Below are positions 54,901 to 63,012 of a DNA stretch of 64,000 bases, one piece after another. The stretch is from positions 124,001 to 188,000 of the forward strand of contig NZ_JAUFPS010000041.1 of NCBI RefSeq assembly GCF_030409315.1, in the 5' to 3' direction. The position numbers were made by a program, and so were the translations under genes. The stretch comes from Mucilaginibacter flavus (GTDB taxonomy: Bacteria > Bacteroidota > Bacteroidia > Sphingobacteriales > Sphingobacteriaceae). Below the pieces are notes generated by a model. That model was not told where the DNA came from. It searched no databases and worked only from the letters and a program-made list of their open reading frames with translations. The first letter of the stretch is position 1. Each line of letters begins with the position of its first letter.

Positions 54901-55304
54901 CCATTAACATCGGCCATGGTAACGCCGGTTTTCCATGAATCTGGCCGGCCGCCAAGCTCGGGGTTCGCGCTATCGGTAATGTCCTTAAACTTCATGTGGC
55001 CCATGTTTAGGTAAAGTTTATTAGGCTTCATGTTACCGGTAAACATTAAATCGGGCAGGCCGTCATTGTTGATATCGCCCACAGCTACACCACCACCATT
55101 GTAAAAATACTCATATGATAACACGTTGAGCGATTCTGTCTCGTTGATATCGTTACTGAATTTAACGTTGGTTTCTTTACTGTTCAGCAGCTTAAACAGC
55201 GGTTGCTGCGCATAGGAGGGAAGCGCAATAAAGGAAAATGCCGCTACTATTATAGCAGATGGACTGGCTGCGCGTTTAAAAAAAGAGAAAGTAAAAATGG
55301 ACAT
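51987..55304 (-). CDS. VCBS/FG-GAP repeat protein with ASPIC/UnbV domain, PUL C
   Basis: 1105 residues from ATG 55304; GTG 55310 is the longer alternative. A signal peptide ends LPSYAQ. At least seven DxNxDGxxD blades fill residues 70-540, for example GDINNDGLPDLMFTGN, ADVNGDGLLDIYVCYSG and VDLDNDGDLDLVVNN. An ASPIC/UnbV module follows (KLKGTGKNTNAIGAKV, LNFGLGDAKAVDSVRIIWPD), and a second propeller ends the protein. Each motif resembles integrin-type calcium sites. Such proteins follow SusC/D in many Bacteroidota and may be surface binders or adhesins. It is coupled by a 4-bp overlap to the haloperoxidase gene. Confidence 0.9.
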   Translation of the reverse strand: MSIFTFSFFKRAASPSAIIVAAFSFIALPSYAQQPLFKLLNSKETNVKFSNDINETESLNVLSYEYFYNGGGVAVGDINNDGLPDLMFTGNMKPNKLYLNMGHMKFKDITDSANPELGGRPDSWKTGVTMADVNGDGLLDIYVCYSGKTDNATRSNQLFINQGNNKFKEEAKQYGLADPGYSTQAVFFDYDNDGDLDMFLLNHNIKKIDNMELARYKDQTDDLASNKLFRNDGGHFTDVSKAAGIVQNPLTFGLGVAIADINKDGWPDIYVTNDYNEPDYIYINNHDGTFKEKSKDMLRHMSHFSMGVDIADFNNDGLPDIMTLDMLPEDNHRQKSLQLEENYESFALMQNQGLYKQYMRNMLQLNNGDGTFSEIAQLAGLSNTDWSWCPLIADFDNDGYKDIFISNGYLRDYTNKDFLRYWGDYKIKKAMAAEPFRLMDLVMAMPSTAVPDYIFRNNHDLTFSNKQVEWGLNQQNISSGAVYVDLDNDGDLDLVVNNINQPASIYQNTSREINNTSYIALKLKGTGKNTNAIGAKVTIYNGKNIQYQEVNPNRGYLSCVSTTLNFGLGDAKAVDSVRIIWPDNSSQLMKDVKANQLLTIKYQPTEKTFMQAAVTSKPVFKRANPIIDFKPEEIILNDFKRQLLMLFMYSKTAPVIVKADVNGDGLEDLFVSGEKDSPGKIYQQQADGKYVAKDIVRGSTDNIGTTSAAAFFDANGDGKPDLYVAKGGYSLYEPNTPDLQDELYLNEGNGRFVLAPTALPVLNANSKSVVKPFDFDGDGDMDIFVGGRVIPGQYPVAPQSYLLVNDGKGKFTAATIPFNKIGIVTDAQWIDLNSDGRKDLVLCGELMPITIFINDKDGFKDKTTDYFGTLQKGFWNRITFADVNGDGKPDLIAGNLGLNTQIRATDKEPGEMYFADIDGNGSIDPFFNFYIQGKSYPFVSRDELNEQIYPMRRRFNSYKAYADATINEVLTPEELGKTHKLSVNTTKTTLYINQNGKFVEAALPTEAQFAPATQILTGDYDHDGHVDILLLGNHSDNRLKIGSIDANYGCLLKGDGKGGFVYVPQPASGLSVIGDVKSAVEVNINKTPYLLIGVSDGPLQFYQEQ

Positions 55305-55375
55305 AAGCACTTTAAATAAAAACTCATGATCGGGGGCACGCGGTTTATTAAAAATAAACTTTATAAATAGAATAA

Positions 55376-55411
55376 AACAAACAGGGAGACAATATTGTCT
55401 CCCTGTTTGTT
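55376..55411 (-). terminator. 36-bp perfect palindrome between susD and VCBS gene
   Basis: AACAAACAGGGAGACAAT is followed directly by its exact reverse complement, 16 bp beyond the susD stop. On the minus strand the hairpin runs into TTATTC. It probably stops or attenuates transcription after susC-susD, lowering expression of downstream genes. Confidence 0.75.
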
Positions 55412-55426
55412 AATATAAAATGGATA

Positions 55427-57016
55427 CTATTTATCCCACCAAACTTTGGCGGCAAAGGTATCACCACCGCTAAGTTTAGCAACAGCAGCAGTGTAATTAG
55501 CACCGTTGGTTGCCGGAAGACCCAATGGATAAGGGATTCTTCTTGGAATTGAAGTATCAAACTGGTTTGGATAAACAACCGCTGTTATTACAGGGTAGCC
55601 TGATCTTCTCCAATTAGCCCATGTTTCATTGAAGTTAAATGTTGACGATGTTTCAACATAATACTCCATGTTAATTTGCTGTAAAGCGGTTGCAGCAACT
55701 AATGGATGTAATGCAACATACGCTGTAATGCTTGCAGCAGGCACTGATGTAGTGCCAAACTGGCTCAGCGTTTGCATATCTGCTGCTAAGGCATTAGCAT
55801 AGTGGGTAGCCGCAACGCCGGTAGCCCAGCCGTTAACCGCTGCTTCGGCCAATAATAATTCTGTTTCGCCATAAGTTAACAGGAAGTTGTAGCGGTTACG
55901 ATCGTCATAAACTGCAAATTGCGGGCGTGAGTATTTACCATCTGGTGCAGCCGCATCTTTATCAACAGCTGGGTTAGCAGGGCTTGTGCCTGGGTAGTTT
56001 GATGCTTTTGAGATATCAGTGGCGCCACCTTTTTGGTCGTAGCCGTTTGGCATACCAATTTGCAATGAAGCAGTGTTAACACCGGCTATCTGAGTTTCGT
56101 TAGCTTTTTTACCAGTTCCGGCAGAAATCTCGCCAATTGCGCTGATCCTTGGATCGTTGCTTGATTGCATGAAGTCCATAAGGGTTTTTGACCATCTAAC
56201 TTCTCTGAAATCATCCGTAACCAATAGTGCAGCTGCATCGCTGTTACCGTTACCATTGGCATTATCTGCTTTTACTTTAGCGTTATCGTCAATTGATGCC
56301 ATAGTACCACCTGCATATGCTTTTTCTGCATAAGTTTTAGCTGTAGCAGCGTCAACTTTGGTAAGGCGCATAGCCGCACGTAACATTAAAGAATAACCTA
56401 ATTTTTTCCATTTGGTGATATCACCGCTATAAAAAAGATCAGATGTTGGTTTATCCTTTGATACGTCTAAAGCCGCTGTAGCTTTATCTAACAGATCAAG
56501 CATAGACGTGTAAATGCTTTGCTGGCTATCAAATACTGGTGTAGTAACACCAGATTTTGCCTGCCCTTCTTGTGAAAAAGGACAATCGCCGTAAGCATCT
56601 GTAATACGTTGCAAAATCATCATACGGAAGATAGTGCCAACATTATCAAGGTTAGTATACGAAGCATTACCTTTTACAAGGTTTTTCATCTCATCAATTA
56701 AGGTAGATGAGCCGTAGCTTGTATTCCATGTTCTTGAATAATAATCCCTGCCGCTACCGGCGTAAATGTATTTATCACCATTGCCGTAGTAATCATAAGT
56801 TGAAGCTAATGACTGCGACCACATGCTTTGGTAAAGCAATTGATCATAACCAGTATTAGAGAACTTTATTTGTGCCTGTGCTAACAAAAAGTTAGGGTTA
56901 AATAGGGTAGCATTAACTTTAGTAGGATCGGTGTTTATCTTGTCAAAGTTTTTAGTACAACCCAACATAAAGGTGGTACCTGCAATTAGGCAACTATATA
57001 TAAGTCGTTTTTTCAT
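55427..57016 (-). CDS. SusD-like lipoprotein (SusD_2/RagB type), PUL C
   Basis: 529 residues with a lipoprotein signal (TTFMLGCTK). The beginning CTKNFDKINTDPTKVNATLFNPNFLLAQAQ and the later GTIFRMMILQRITDAYGDCPFSQEGQA and WKKLGYSLMLRAAMRLTKVD blocks mark the SusD_2 subfamily, distinct from the SusD proteins of PULs A and B. The end has YPLGLPATNGANY. It pairs with the SusC 5 bp upstream. Members commonly accompany peptide- or protein-linked glycan import as well as polysaccharides, so a glycan substrate is not certain. Confidence 0.93.
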   Translation of the reverse strand: MKKRLIYSCLIAGTTFMLGCTKNFDKINTDPTKVNATLFNPNFLLAQAQIKFSNTGYDQLLYQSMWSQSLASTYDYYGNGDKYIYAGSGRDYYSRTWNTSYGSSTLIDEMKNLVKGNASYTNLDNVGTIFRMMILQRITDAYGDCPFSQEGQAKSGVTTPVFDSQQSIYTSMLDLLDKATAALDVSKDKPTSDLFYSGDITKWKKLGYSLMLRAAMRLTKVDAATAKTYAEKAYAGGTMASIDDNAKVKADNANGNGNSDAAALLVTDDFREVRWSKTLMDFMQSSNDPRISAIGEISAGTGKKANETQIAGVNTASLQIGMPNGYDQKGGATDISKASNYPGTSPANPAVDKDAAAPDGKYSRPQFAVYDDRNRYNFLLTYGETELLLAEAAVNGWATGVAATHYANALAADMQTLSQFGTTSVPAASITAYVALHPLVAATALQQINMEYYVETSSTFNFNETWANWRRSGYPVITAVVYPNQFDTSIPRRIPYPLGLPATNGANYTAAVAKLSGGDTFAAKVWWDK

Positions 57017-57021
57017 CTTTG

Positions 57022-60000
57022 TTATTTTTTTAATTTAAAGTTCACGTTTAAACCATAAGTCCTTACTGCAGGTACGCTGGTACCTTCAATACCGGCATAA
57101 TTAATGCCTGGAGCAAAGTTTGATTCCGGATCAATGTTGTCAGTATGTTTCATGATAGTCCACAGGTTACGTGCTACCAATGAAACTGTAATTGAATTGA
57201 ATGGAGTGTTCGCGATAGTAGTTTTTGGAATTGAGTATCCAAAAGTTACTTGGCGAAGTTTGATAAAGCTGCCATCCAATACGTTAAGGGCAGACACGTT
57301 ACGTGCTAAATTCTGGTAGTAGGTTTCGGCTGGTACGTTGGTAGTGTTTGTAGTACCGGCTTCAGTAACACCAACACCAACTACACCAGTTTCGCGGCCA
57401 ACCAAAGTCATTTTGTTTAAACCACGGAAGATGCTATAATAGTTAGTTGCTGATAATACTTTGTTGCCAAAACGGTAATCGATAAGGAACGCAAGGTTAA
57501 AGTTCTTGAAGTTAAACTCGTTGTTAAAGCCACCATAAAACTTAGGAGTTACGCTACCCATTGCTATACGACCGGTTGCCTCTGCATTACCGCTTGCATC
57601 AAAAATGATGTTGCCGCTTGCATCGCGTTTGTAATCGTTAGCTAAAATTTGCGGACCAGACATGCCTTTAACAAATGCAGTAGTTGCATTTAATGGGCGG
57701 TAAGTACCCAAACCTAAGTTACCTCCAGAATTATCTGTTGAAAGAACTTTGTTTTTAACGTAGGTAAAGTTGAACGATGGATTCCAGCTAAAAGTACTGG
57801 TTTTAATAGGTGTTCCGTGAATTTCAACCTCAATGCCGTTGTTTTGTACTTGCGCGGTGGGAATGTAGTTTGAAGTATAACCACTTGATTGATCGAGGGT
57901 AGCCTGAACAATCTCGTTTTTAGTTTTCTTAGTGAAATAAGAAACATCTAATCCTAAACGGTCATTAAAAAATTTCAATGATGTACCAATTTCAAATTCG
58001 CTTAGTAAATATGGTTTAAGGAATAAGTTTGCAAGTGTGCCATCAAATGTTCCTGCACTTACGCTGTTAACAGAATTTGCAACACTGTAATAAACAGCAT
58101 TCTTATATGGTTGTGCACCGTTACTTGTTCTGGCGTATGACAAGCGTAATTTACCAAGATCAAGGCCCTCAATATGAGTTAAATCTGAAAAGATGAAACT
58201 TGCAGATACTGATGGTGTAAATATACCTGGGCCTAATTTGCTTGAAATTGTGCTATAGTAGTCATAACGACCGGTTGTACCTAAAACAAGGAAGTCTTTA
58301 ATTGAAAAATCTGCGGTGTAGTACGCTGAGTTAACTTGTAAAGCAGTTATGCCCTGGTTACCGCTATCTCTTGTTAAACCGTTAGATAGGTCATAGAAAT
58401 AAGGGATGATAAAATTGTTAGCATTAATAAAGGTACCGGAAGCGTTGCTTTTACGGATGTTACCACCAACAGATAAATCTAAATTTAAGAAATCTTTGAT
58501 GATATCATGTTTAGCACCTGCTAACACGTCTGTATTGAACTCGGTGATCTGGGTAGTTTGCGTTTGCATGCTACCGTTGCTGCTGTTATAAGCTGTACCG
58601 GTAGGGGTGATGCTTAAGCGGTTATCATGTATTTTATCATAACCTATGCGGCCCTGGATATAAGCCCACGGTGTAATAGCGTATTTTGCCGAAATTGATG
58701 ATATTAAACGCTCCCTGTTAGTATTGGTTACAAAGTTGTAAGCAGCAAAGTAAGGGTTAGTTACATAAGTATCATTAGTAAATGATTGCTCGGTACCATC
58801 TGCTTTTGTTCCTGGGGCCAGGATGCTTTGGGCCTCATTTGGCGCTAAGAACTGAACGTTGTTAGGATTACCTGGTCCATCGCTCAAGCCAGAACGGTTT
58901 TTCTCGTTATCCAAAATGTAATTGGCAACCAGGTTAATGTCCAGGTTTTTAATTACAGTTTGTGAACCGTTAAAGTTGAAGGTTTTTCTGTTAAGACCAC
59001 TGTTTGGAGTGACAGCATGGTTATTCATATCTGATAATGACAAACGGAAAGCACCTGTTTCATTACCGCCAGTTAAAGCAACTGTGTTTGTAAAGGTATT
59101 GCCGGTTTTATAGAATTTTGTCCAGTCATCACTGGTTTTTGAATAAGCATAGCTTTTACCATCAAATTGCGGCACTTGTGAGCCATCAAGTTTAGCACCC
59201 CATGCAAGGCTACCAGAACTTAACGCGTCGGCGGCATTATTAGGTTTAACACCATTTTCGCCCTGACCATATTGGGTTTGGAAATCTGTATTGTTTACAA
59301 CTTTATCTGCTTGGTAGTTGGTGTTATACTCAACGCCAAAGCCAGAGTTCTTTTTACCAGATTTGGTAGTGATCAAAATTACACCGTTAACCGCACGTGT
59401 ACCGTATAATGCAGATGCTGATTGACCTTTCAAAACAGTCATGGTTTCAATATCATCTGGGTTGATGTTTGAGATACCATCACCGTAATCGGCACCGCCC
59501 CATTCGCCCGATTGACCACGTTGTGTGTTATCCATCGGTACACCGTTGATAACAAATAACGGACCGCCGGCAGTTGTACTGGTTACACCACGTAGTAAGA
59601 TACGTGCAGATGAACCCGCGCCACCGTTTGTACCACTGATACTTAAACCAGCAACACGGCCTTCTAATGAGTAAGCAACGTTACTTTCTTTTGCTTTGTC
59701 CAAAGCGCCACCGCCTACTGTGGTTACAGAGTAGCCTAATTTCTTTTCATCTTTTTTGATACCCAAAGCTGTTACCACAACTTCATTAAGGCTTTTTGCC
59801 GAAACAGTCATTCTGATGTTTAAGGTAGTTTTACCAGCCACTGCAACTTCCTGGTTTTCGTAACCTAAAAATGAGAAAACCAATACTGCATTATCAGGAA
59901 CAGTTAATGAGAAATTGCCATTTGAATCTGTTACAGTACCAGTGGTGCTGCCTTTTACCCTTACAGAAACGCCCGGAGCAGGGGCACCGGTTTCGTCAGA

Positions 60001-60405
60001 CACTTTACCTTTAACAGTGGTAGCCGCTACCGGAGCTTCGTTTTTGCCGGTAATGACTATCAGGTTGTTTTCAAGTTGGGTATAAGTGAAATCGGTGTTT
60101 GCCAATACCTTGTTCAATACAGAGGTAACTTCTTCGTTTTGTACACTTAAAGTTATCTTTTGTGTTGAAGGGATTTTGCGCTCGCTGAAAACAAAGTGAT
60201 AGTTAGTCTGCTTTTGAATAGCAGAGATAACTTTCTTGAAATCAGCAGATTTCATGTCAAAGGTGACTTTTTGTTGTGAGTACACTTTTGCCATGGTTTG
60301 CAGGCTAAAGAATACCGTTAAAATAAATGTCAATTTCATTATTATTATGGACTTAAATAGCCAATAGTTATCTCTTACACCCTTGGGGTGTTTAAAATAT
60401 TTCAT
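57022..60405 (-). CDS. SusC-like TonB-dependent transporter with STN signalling domain, PUL C
   Basis: About 1127 residues from ATG 60405 (MKYFKHPKGVRDNYW); the frame extends 19 codons to ATG 60462 but this N-terminus is the typical one. After the signal peptide comes an STN domain (VTFDMKSADFKKVISAIQ ... YTQLENNLIVITG), which contacts the FecR anti-sigma. A carboxypeptidase-like domain, the TonB/plug junction LNEVVVTALGIKKDEKKLGYS and the barrel ending LNVNFKLKK follow. STN plus the FecR and sigma genes just upstream show trans-envelope induction by the imported ligand. SusD follows 5 bp later. Confidence 0.94.
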   Translation of the reverse strand: MKYFKHPKGVRDNYWLFKSIIIMKLTFILTVFFSLQTMAKVYSQQKVTFDMKSADFKKVISAIQKQTNYHFVFSERKIPSTQKITLSVQNEEVTSVLNKVLANTDFTYTQLENNLIVITGKNEAPVAATTVKGKVSDETGAPAPGVSVRVKGSTTGTVTDSNGNFSLTVPDNAVLVFSFLGYENQEVAVAGKTTLNIRMTVSAKSLNEVVVTALGIKKDEKKLGYSVTTVGGGALDKAKESNVAYSLEGRVAGLSISGTNGGAGSSARILLRGVTSTTAGGPLFVINGVPMDNTQRGQSGEWGGADYGDGISNINPDDIETMTVLKGQSASALYGTRAVNGVILITTKSGKKNSGFGVEYNTNYQADKVVNNTDFQTQYGQGENGVKPNNAADALSSGSLAWGAKLDGSQVPQFDGKSYAYSKTSDDWTKFYKTGNTFTNTVALTGGNETGAFRLSLSDMNNHAVTPNSGLNRKTFNFNGSQTVIKNLDINLVANYILDNEKNRSGLSDGPGNPNNVQFLAPNEAQSILAPGTKADGTEQSFTNDTYVTNPYFAAYNFVTNTNRERLISSISAKYAITPWAYIQGRIGYDKIHDNRLSITPTGTAYNSSNGSMQTQTTQITEFNTDVLAGAKHDIIKDFLNLDLSVGGNIRKSNASGTFINANNFIIPYFYDLSNGLTRDSGNQGITALQVNSAYYTADFSIKDFLVLGTTGRYDYYSTISSKLGPGIFTPSVSASFIFSDLTHIEGLDLGKLRLSYARTSNGAQPYKNAVYYSVANSVNSVSAGTFDGTLANLFLKPYLLSEFEIGTSLKFFNDRLGLDVSYFTKKTKNEIVQATLDQSSGYTSNYIPTAQVQNNGIEVEIHGTPIKTSTFSWNPSFNFTYVKNKVLSTDNSGGNLGLGTYRPLNATTAFVKGMSGPQILANDYKRDASGNIIFDASGNAEATGRIAMGSVTPKFYGGFNNEFNFKNFNLAFLIDYRFGNKVLSATNYYSIFRGLNKMTLVGRETGVVGVGVTEAGTTNTTNVPAETYYQNLARNVSALNVLDGSFIKLRQVTFGYSIPKTTIANTPFNSITVSLVARNLWTIMKHTDNIDPESNFAPGINYAGIEGTSVPAVRTYGLNVNFKLKK

Positions 60406-60493
60406 ACTTTTACTTATTAAAGGTGACTTGATTAAATGGCAATGTGCTGTTCGAGAGCGCATTGCATGATTAACTAACAGATCTTCATCTTCG

Positions 60494-60528
60494 CGGGAGT
60501 TACCACTGGTAATTCCCGTTTTGTTTTG
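60494..60528 (+). ncRNA. Candidate antisense-RNA terminator hairpin in the susC leader
   Basis: CGGGA-G-TTACCA pairs with TGGTAA-T-TCCCG around one base (one G-T wobble), followed on the plus strand by TTTTGTTTT. The T-tract is opposite to susC, so it would end a plus-strand RNA antisense to the susC leader, the position of DonS-type regulatory RNAs in Bacteroides PULs. Only the terminator is seen; the transcript start is not located. Confidence 0.4.
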
Positions 60529-60580
60529 GGGTATGTAAAGCTTTCTTTATGTCATAGGCTTGTTTAATAGCTGCGTTTGG

Positions 60581-61666
60581 TTAATAAATATATACGGTTT
60601 CGTTTTTGTACTTATATGAAAATGATTCGATGAGTTGCAGGGCGCTTAGCGCCTGTGTAACGCTTTCCCGCTCAAAAACCCCGGTAAAATGAAAGTCTTT
60701 GGCGGCCGAGTTTTTAAATTTTATTTTAACGCCGTACCAACGCTCCATTTTGTTGGCTATCTCGGTAAAGTCCTCGTCTTTAAATACCAGCCGGTTATTC
60801 ACCCACGAAGTTTCAACAACAGTGGTATCGTTTGATCGTAAATAAGTTAAATTGGTTAAGGCATAGCTGGTTTTAGCGCTATCTGGCGTTTGAGCCACTA
60901 AATGGCGATACAGGGTATGTCTTTTAAATGTTGAGCTTTTTAAAATGAGCTTTTCATTGGGTTTAAGAATAATCCTGTCAGATGGTCTGTCGGCCAGGGT
61001 TACTTCAATAGCTCCCCTGATTAGCGTAGTTTCGCTGGCTATATCGTTTTTGTACGATTTTACGTTAAATGCGGTACCTAAAACTTTAATGCTCATATTA
61101 CCCGCGTGTACTATAAAAGGATGCTGGTGATCTTTAGCCACATCAAAAAAGGCTTCACCGGTAAGGTAAACTTCGCGTGTGGGGCCTTTAAAAGATGGCG
61201 GATATTTCAAAGTTGTCTCTGAATTTAAAGTAACAATTGATCCATCGCTTAAATAGATCTTTGATTTTACCCTGCTTGGCGTTTCTTTTTGCTGCAATAG
61301 CGCGGTTTCATTTTTTTTTGCCTCGTTGTTGATCAAATAATATCCTGCAAATAAGCCTATGCCAACTATTAACAACGCGGCTATGCTACACCATAAAGCA
61401 ACACTGCTGCGCTTGAAAAAGGTAGTTTCAATTTCTGCCGGTTCATCAGCCTCCGGAACAATGATTTTACTCCTTATTCGTTGAAACATCAAATCGGAGT
61501 TTGAGTACTGCTCTTCGTTTTTTATCCAGTAGGCTTTAAAGAAATTATTTTGCTGCCTGCAATCCTCATCGTTTGCTATCAAAAAATTGAATTCCTCCAA
61601 TTCCTGTGCATCGATCTCGTCAGCGAGTTTTTTAGTAAGCAGTTCAGTAAATCTTTCCGTAACCAT
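60581..61666 (-). CDS. FecR-family anti-sigma factor, PUL C
   Basis: 361 residues. The cytoplasmic N-terminus (to residue 87) is helical with the DUF4880-like LTKKLADEIDAQELEEFNFLIANDEDCR. One transmembrane segment spans about 88-111. The periplasmic FecR domain (SKIYLSDGSIVTLNSETTLKYPPSF; VYLTGEAFFDVAKDHQHPFIVH; KVLGTAFNVKSY) and DUF4974 (WYGVKIKFKNSAAKDFHFTGVFERE) follow. It holds the ECF sigma inactive until SusC STN signals. Located between sigma and susC, it is the standard Bacteroidota module. Confidence 0.95.
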   Translation of the reverse strand: MVTERFTELLTKKLADEIDAQELEEFNFLIANDEDCRQQNNFFKAYWIKNEEQYSNSDLMFQRIRSKIIVPEADEPAEIETTFFKRSSVALWCSIAALLIVGIGLFAGYYLINNEAKKNETALLQQKETPSRVKSKIYLSDGSIVTLNSETTLKYPPSFKGPTREVYLTGEAFFDVAKDHQHPFIVHAGNMSIKVLGTAFNVKSYKNDIASETTLIRGAIEVTLADRPSDRIILKPNEKLILKSSTFKRHTLYRHLVAQTPDSAKTSYALTNLTYLRSNDTTVVETSWVNNRLVFKDEDFTEIANKMERWYGVKIKFKNSAAKDFHFTGVFERESVTQALSALQLIESFSYKYKNETVYIY

Positions 61667-61940
61667 TTATAAGCGTAAATAGAGCTTCTTTTTAGGTAGG
61701 ACAACATTTTTTTGAAAATTGCCTACAACGTTTTAAAAAAAGTAAAAGAAATTTCTATCAAACTTAAAATGTTGTGATCCGTAGATCAAAATACGCTGCT
61801 TTGAACATTTTGAAACCCGTTGGTGAGGAAAGGATTTCAGTATAGAAAGTTTAAAAGAGTTTTAAGCCGTTTTTAATACTTAGTAAACGCGCTTTTTTAA
61901 AATAGCTCGTAATCTTTGAAAAAAAATTTAAAAAGAAAGT

Positions 61941-62561
61941 CTATAACAACGGAAGCCCTATAATCTGTTGACCAGAAGATGCTTTTTCGGCTGATTTTGA
62001 AGCCAGCTGATGAGCGGATAGAATGATACTTAATTTTTTCATAGCCCTGAACAACTGGGTTTGTACAGTGCGTGGGGATATGTTTAATATCTCGGCAACC
62101 TCTTTGTATTTCATGCCATCTTCTTTAATAAGTTTAAAAATGATACATGCTTGTTGAGGGAGTGATGCTATGGCCTTATCTAATAAAAAATGAAGTTCTT
62201 TACGCTCCATTTCTTTTTCGGGATCAAAGGTGTTTACAAATTCCACTTCGTCCGAAGCTTCTATTTGTACAAGATGGATATTGGAGAATTTTTTGAGGTA
62301 ATTGAACGATTGATTTTTTACGGCAACAAAAAGGTAAGTTTCCAGGTTGGCAATTTCTGTAAGGTTTTTGCGGGATTCCCAGCACTTAATAAACACATCC
62401 GATACAATTTCTTCGGCTGCTTCTTTATTGCGGATGTAAAAAACGCAAAACTTAATAAGGCGGGTATTTAATGTATGAAAAAGCATTTCAAATGCTTTAA
62501 TATCGTCATTAAAACATACCTGCATCCATAAACCCGAAGTATCCGTTTTAGAAATTTTCAA
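61941..62561 (-). CDS. ECF RNA polymerase sigma factor, PUL C
   Basis: 206 residues. Region 2 runs from FEMLFHTLNTRLIKFCVFYIRNKEAAEEIVSDVFIKCWESRK and region 4 is LLDKAIASLPQQACIIFKLIKEDGMKYKEVAEILNISPRTVQTQLFRAMKKL. TTG 62561 is taken as start because it restores the leading residues before the region 2 helix; ATG 62525 would remove part of them. The extended hydrophilic tail after region 4 is longer than minimal. It drives susC-susD transcription when released by FecR. The 274-bp gap to fecR is A/T-rich with no other gene. Confidence 0.93.
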   Translation of the reverse strand: MKISKTDTSGLWMQVCFNDDIKAFEMLFHTLNTRLIKFCVFYIRNKEAAEEIVSDVFIKCWESRKNLTEIANLETYLFVAVKNQSFNYLKKFSNIHLVQIEASDEVEFVNTFDPEKEMERKELHFLLDKAIASLPQQACIIFKLIKEDGMKYKEVAEILNISPRTVQTQLFRAMKKLSIILSAHQLASKSAEKASSGQQIIGLPLL

Positions 62562-63012
62562 TAGTTTTTAGTTAAGTGTTGTCGAAACAATAATATAATG
62601 CAATCTAACAATTTGATAACAAAAAGAAGCATTTATTTTAAAGTTGTCAACTTTTTAATCCAAACCTCATGCTTCTTGAAATTTATTTACTTAGTGTGTA
62701 GGCAAAACCGATAAAAAAGTTGTCATTAGGGTATCTGAACGCTGATTTTGGTGCTGCAAAAGTGTAAAGTAGACATTTTTAATGTCATTATTGCTTATGA
62801 TTACGCCAAAATAGTTGAATTTTTTTGATTGTAGGTTTAATTCAATTCTCAGGTAGTTTATGTAATGTGTACACTAAGTATCCTATTTATGAAAATTTTG
62901 CCATAAATATTTTCAGTATTTTATCTTTTGATTAACGAAAATTATCCAAAAAAGGCTTTAATATGTCTTTTTGACACAATAATTAAAAAATCTTACTCTA
63001 AAAAACATATAA
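62562..63012. other. Divergent intergenic region with a possible gene remnant
   Basis: 451 bp between the sigma gene and the fucosidase. It is A/T-rich, and any promoters of both genes must be here; I see no exact Bacteroidota -7 element. The stretch at 62683-62778 could encode an outer-membrane-protein C-terminus on the minus strand (listed separately). Confidence 0.6.
62683..62778 (-). pseudogene. Possible C-terminal remnant of an outer-membrane beta-barrel gene
   Basis: On the minus strand a 31-codon open stretch ends with TAA and reads FAAPKSAFRYPNDNFFIGF followed by AYTLSK. The alternating aromatic/polar pattern and terminal strand resemble the last beta-hairpin of Bacteroidota outer-membrane proteins. 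An in-frame TAA lies immediately before it, so the rest of any gene is gone. It may be chance. Confidence 0.3.
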
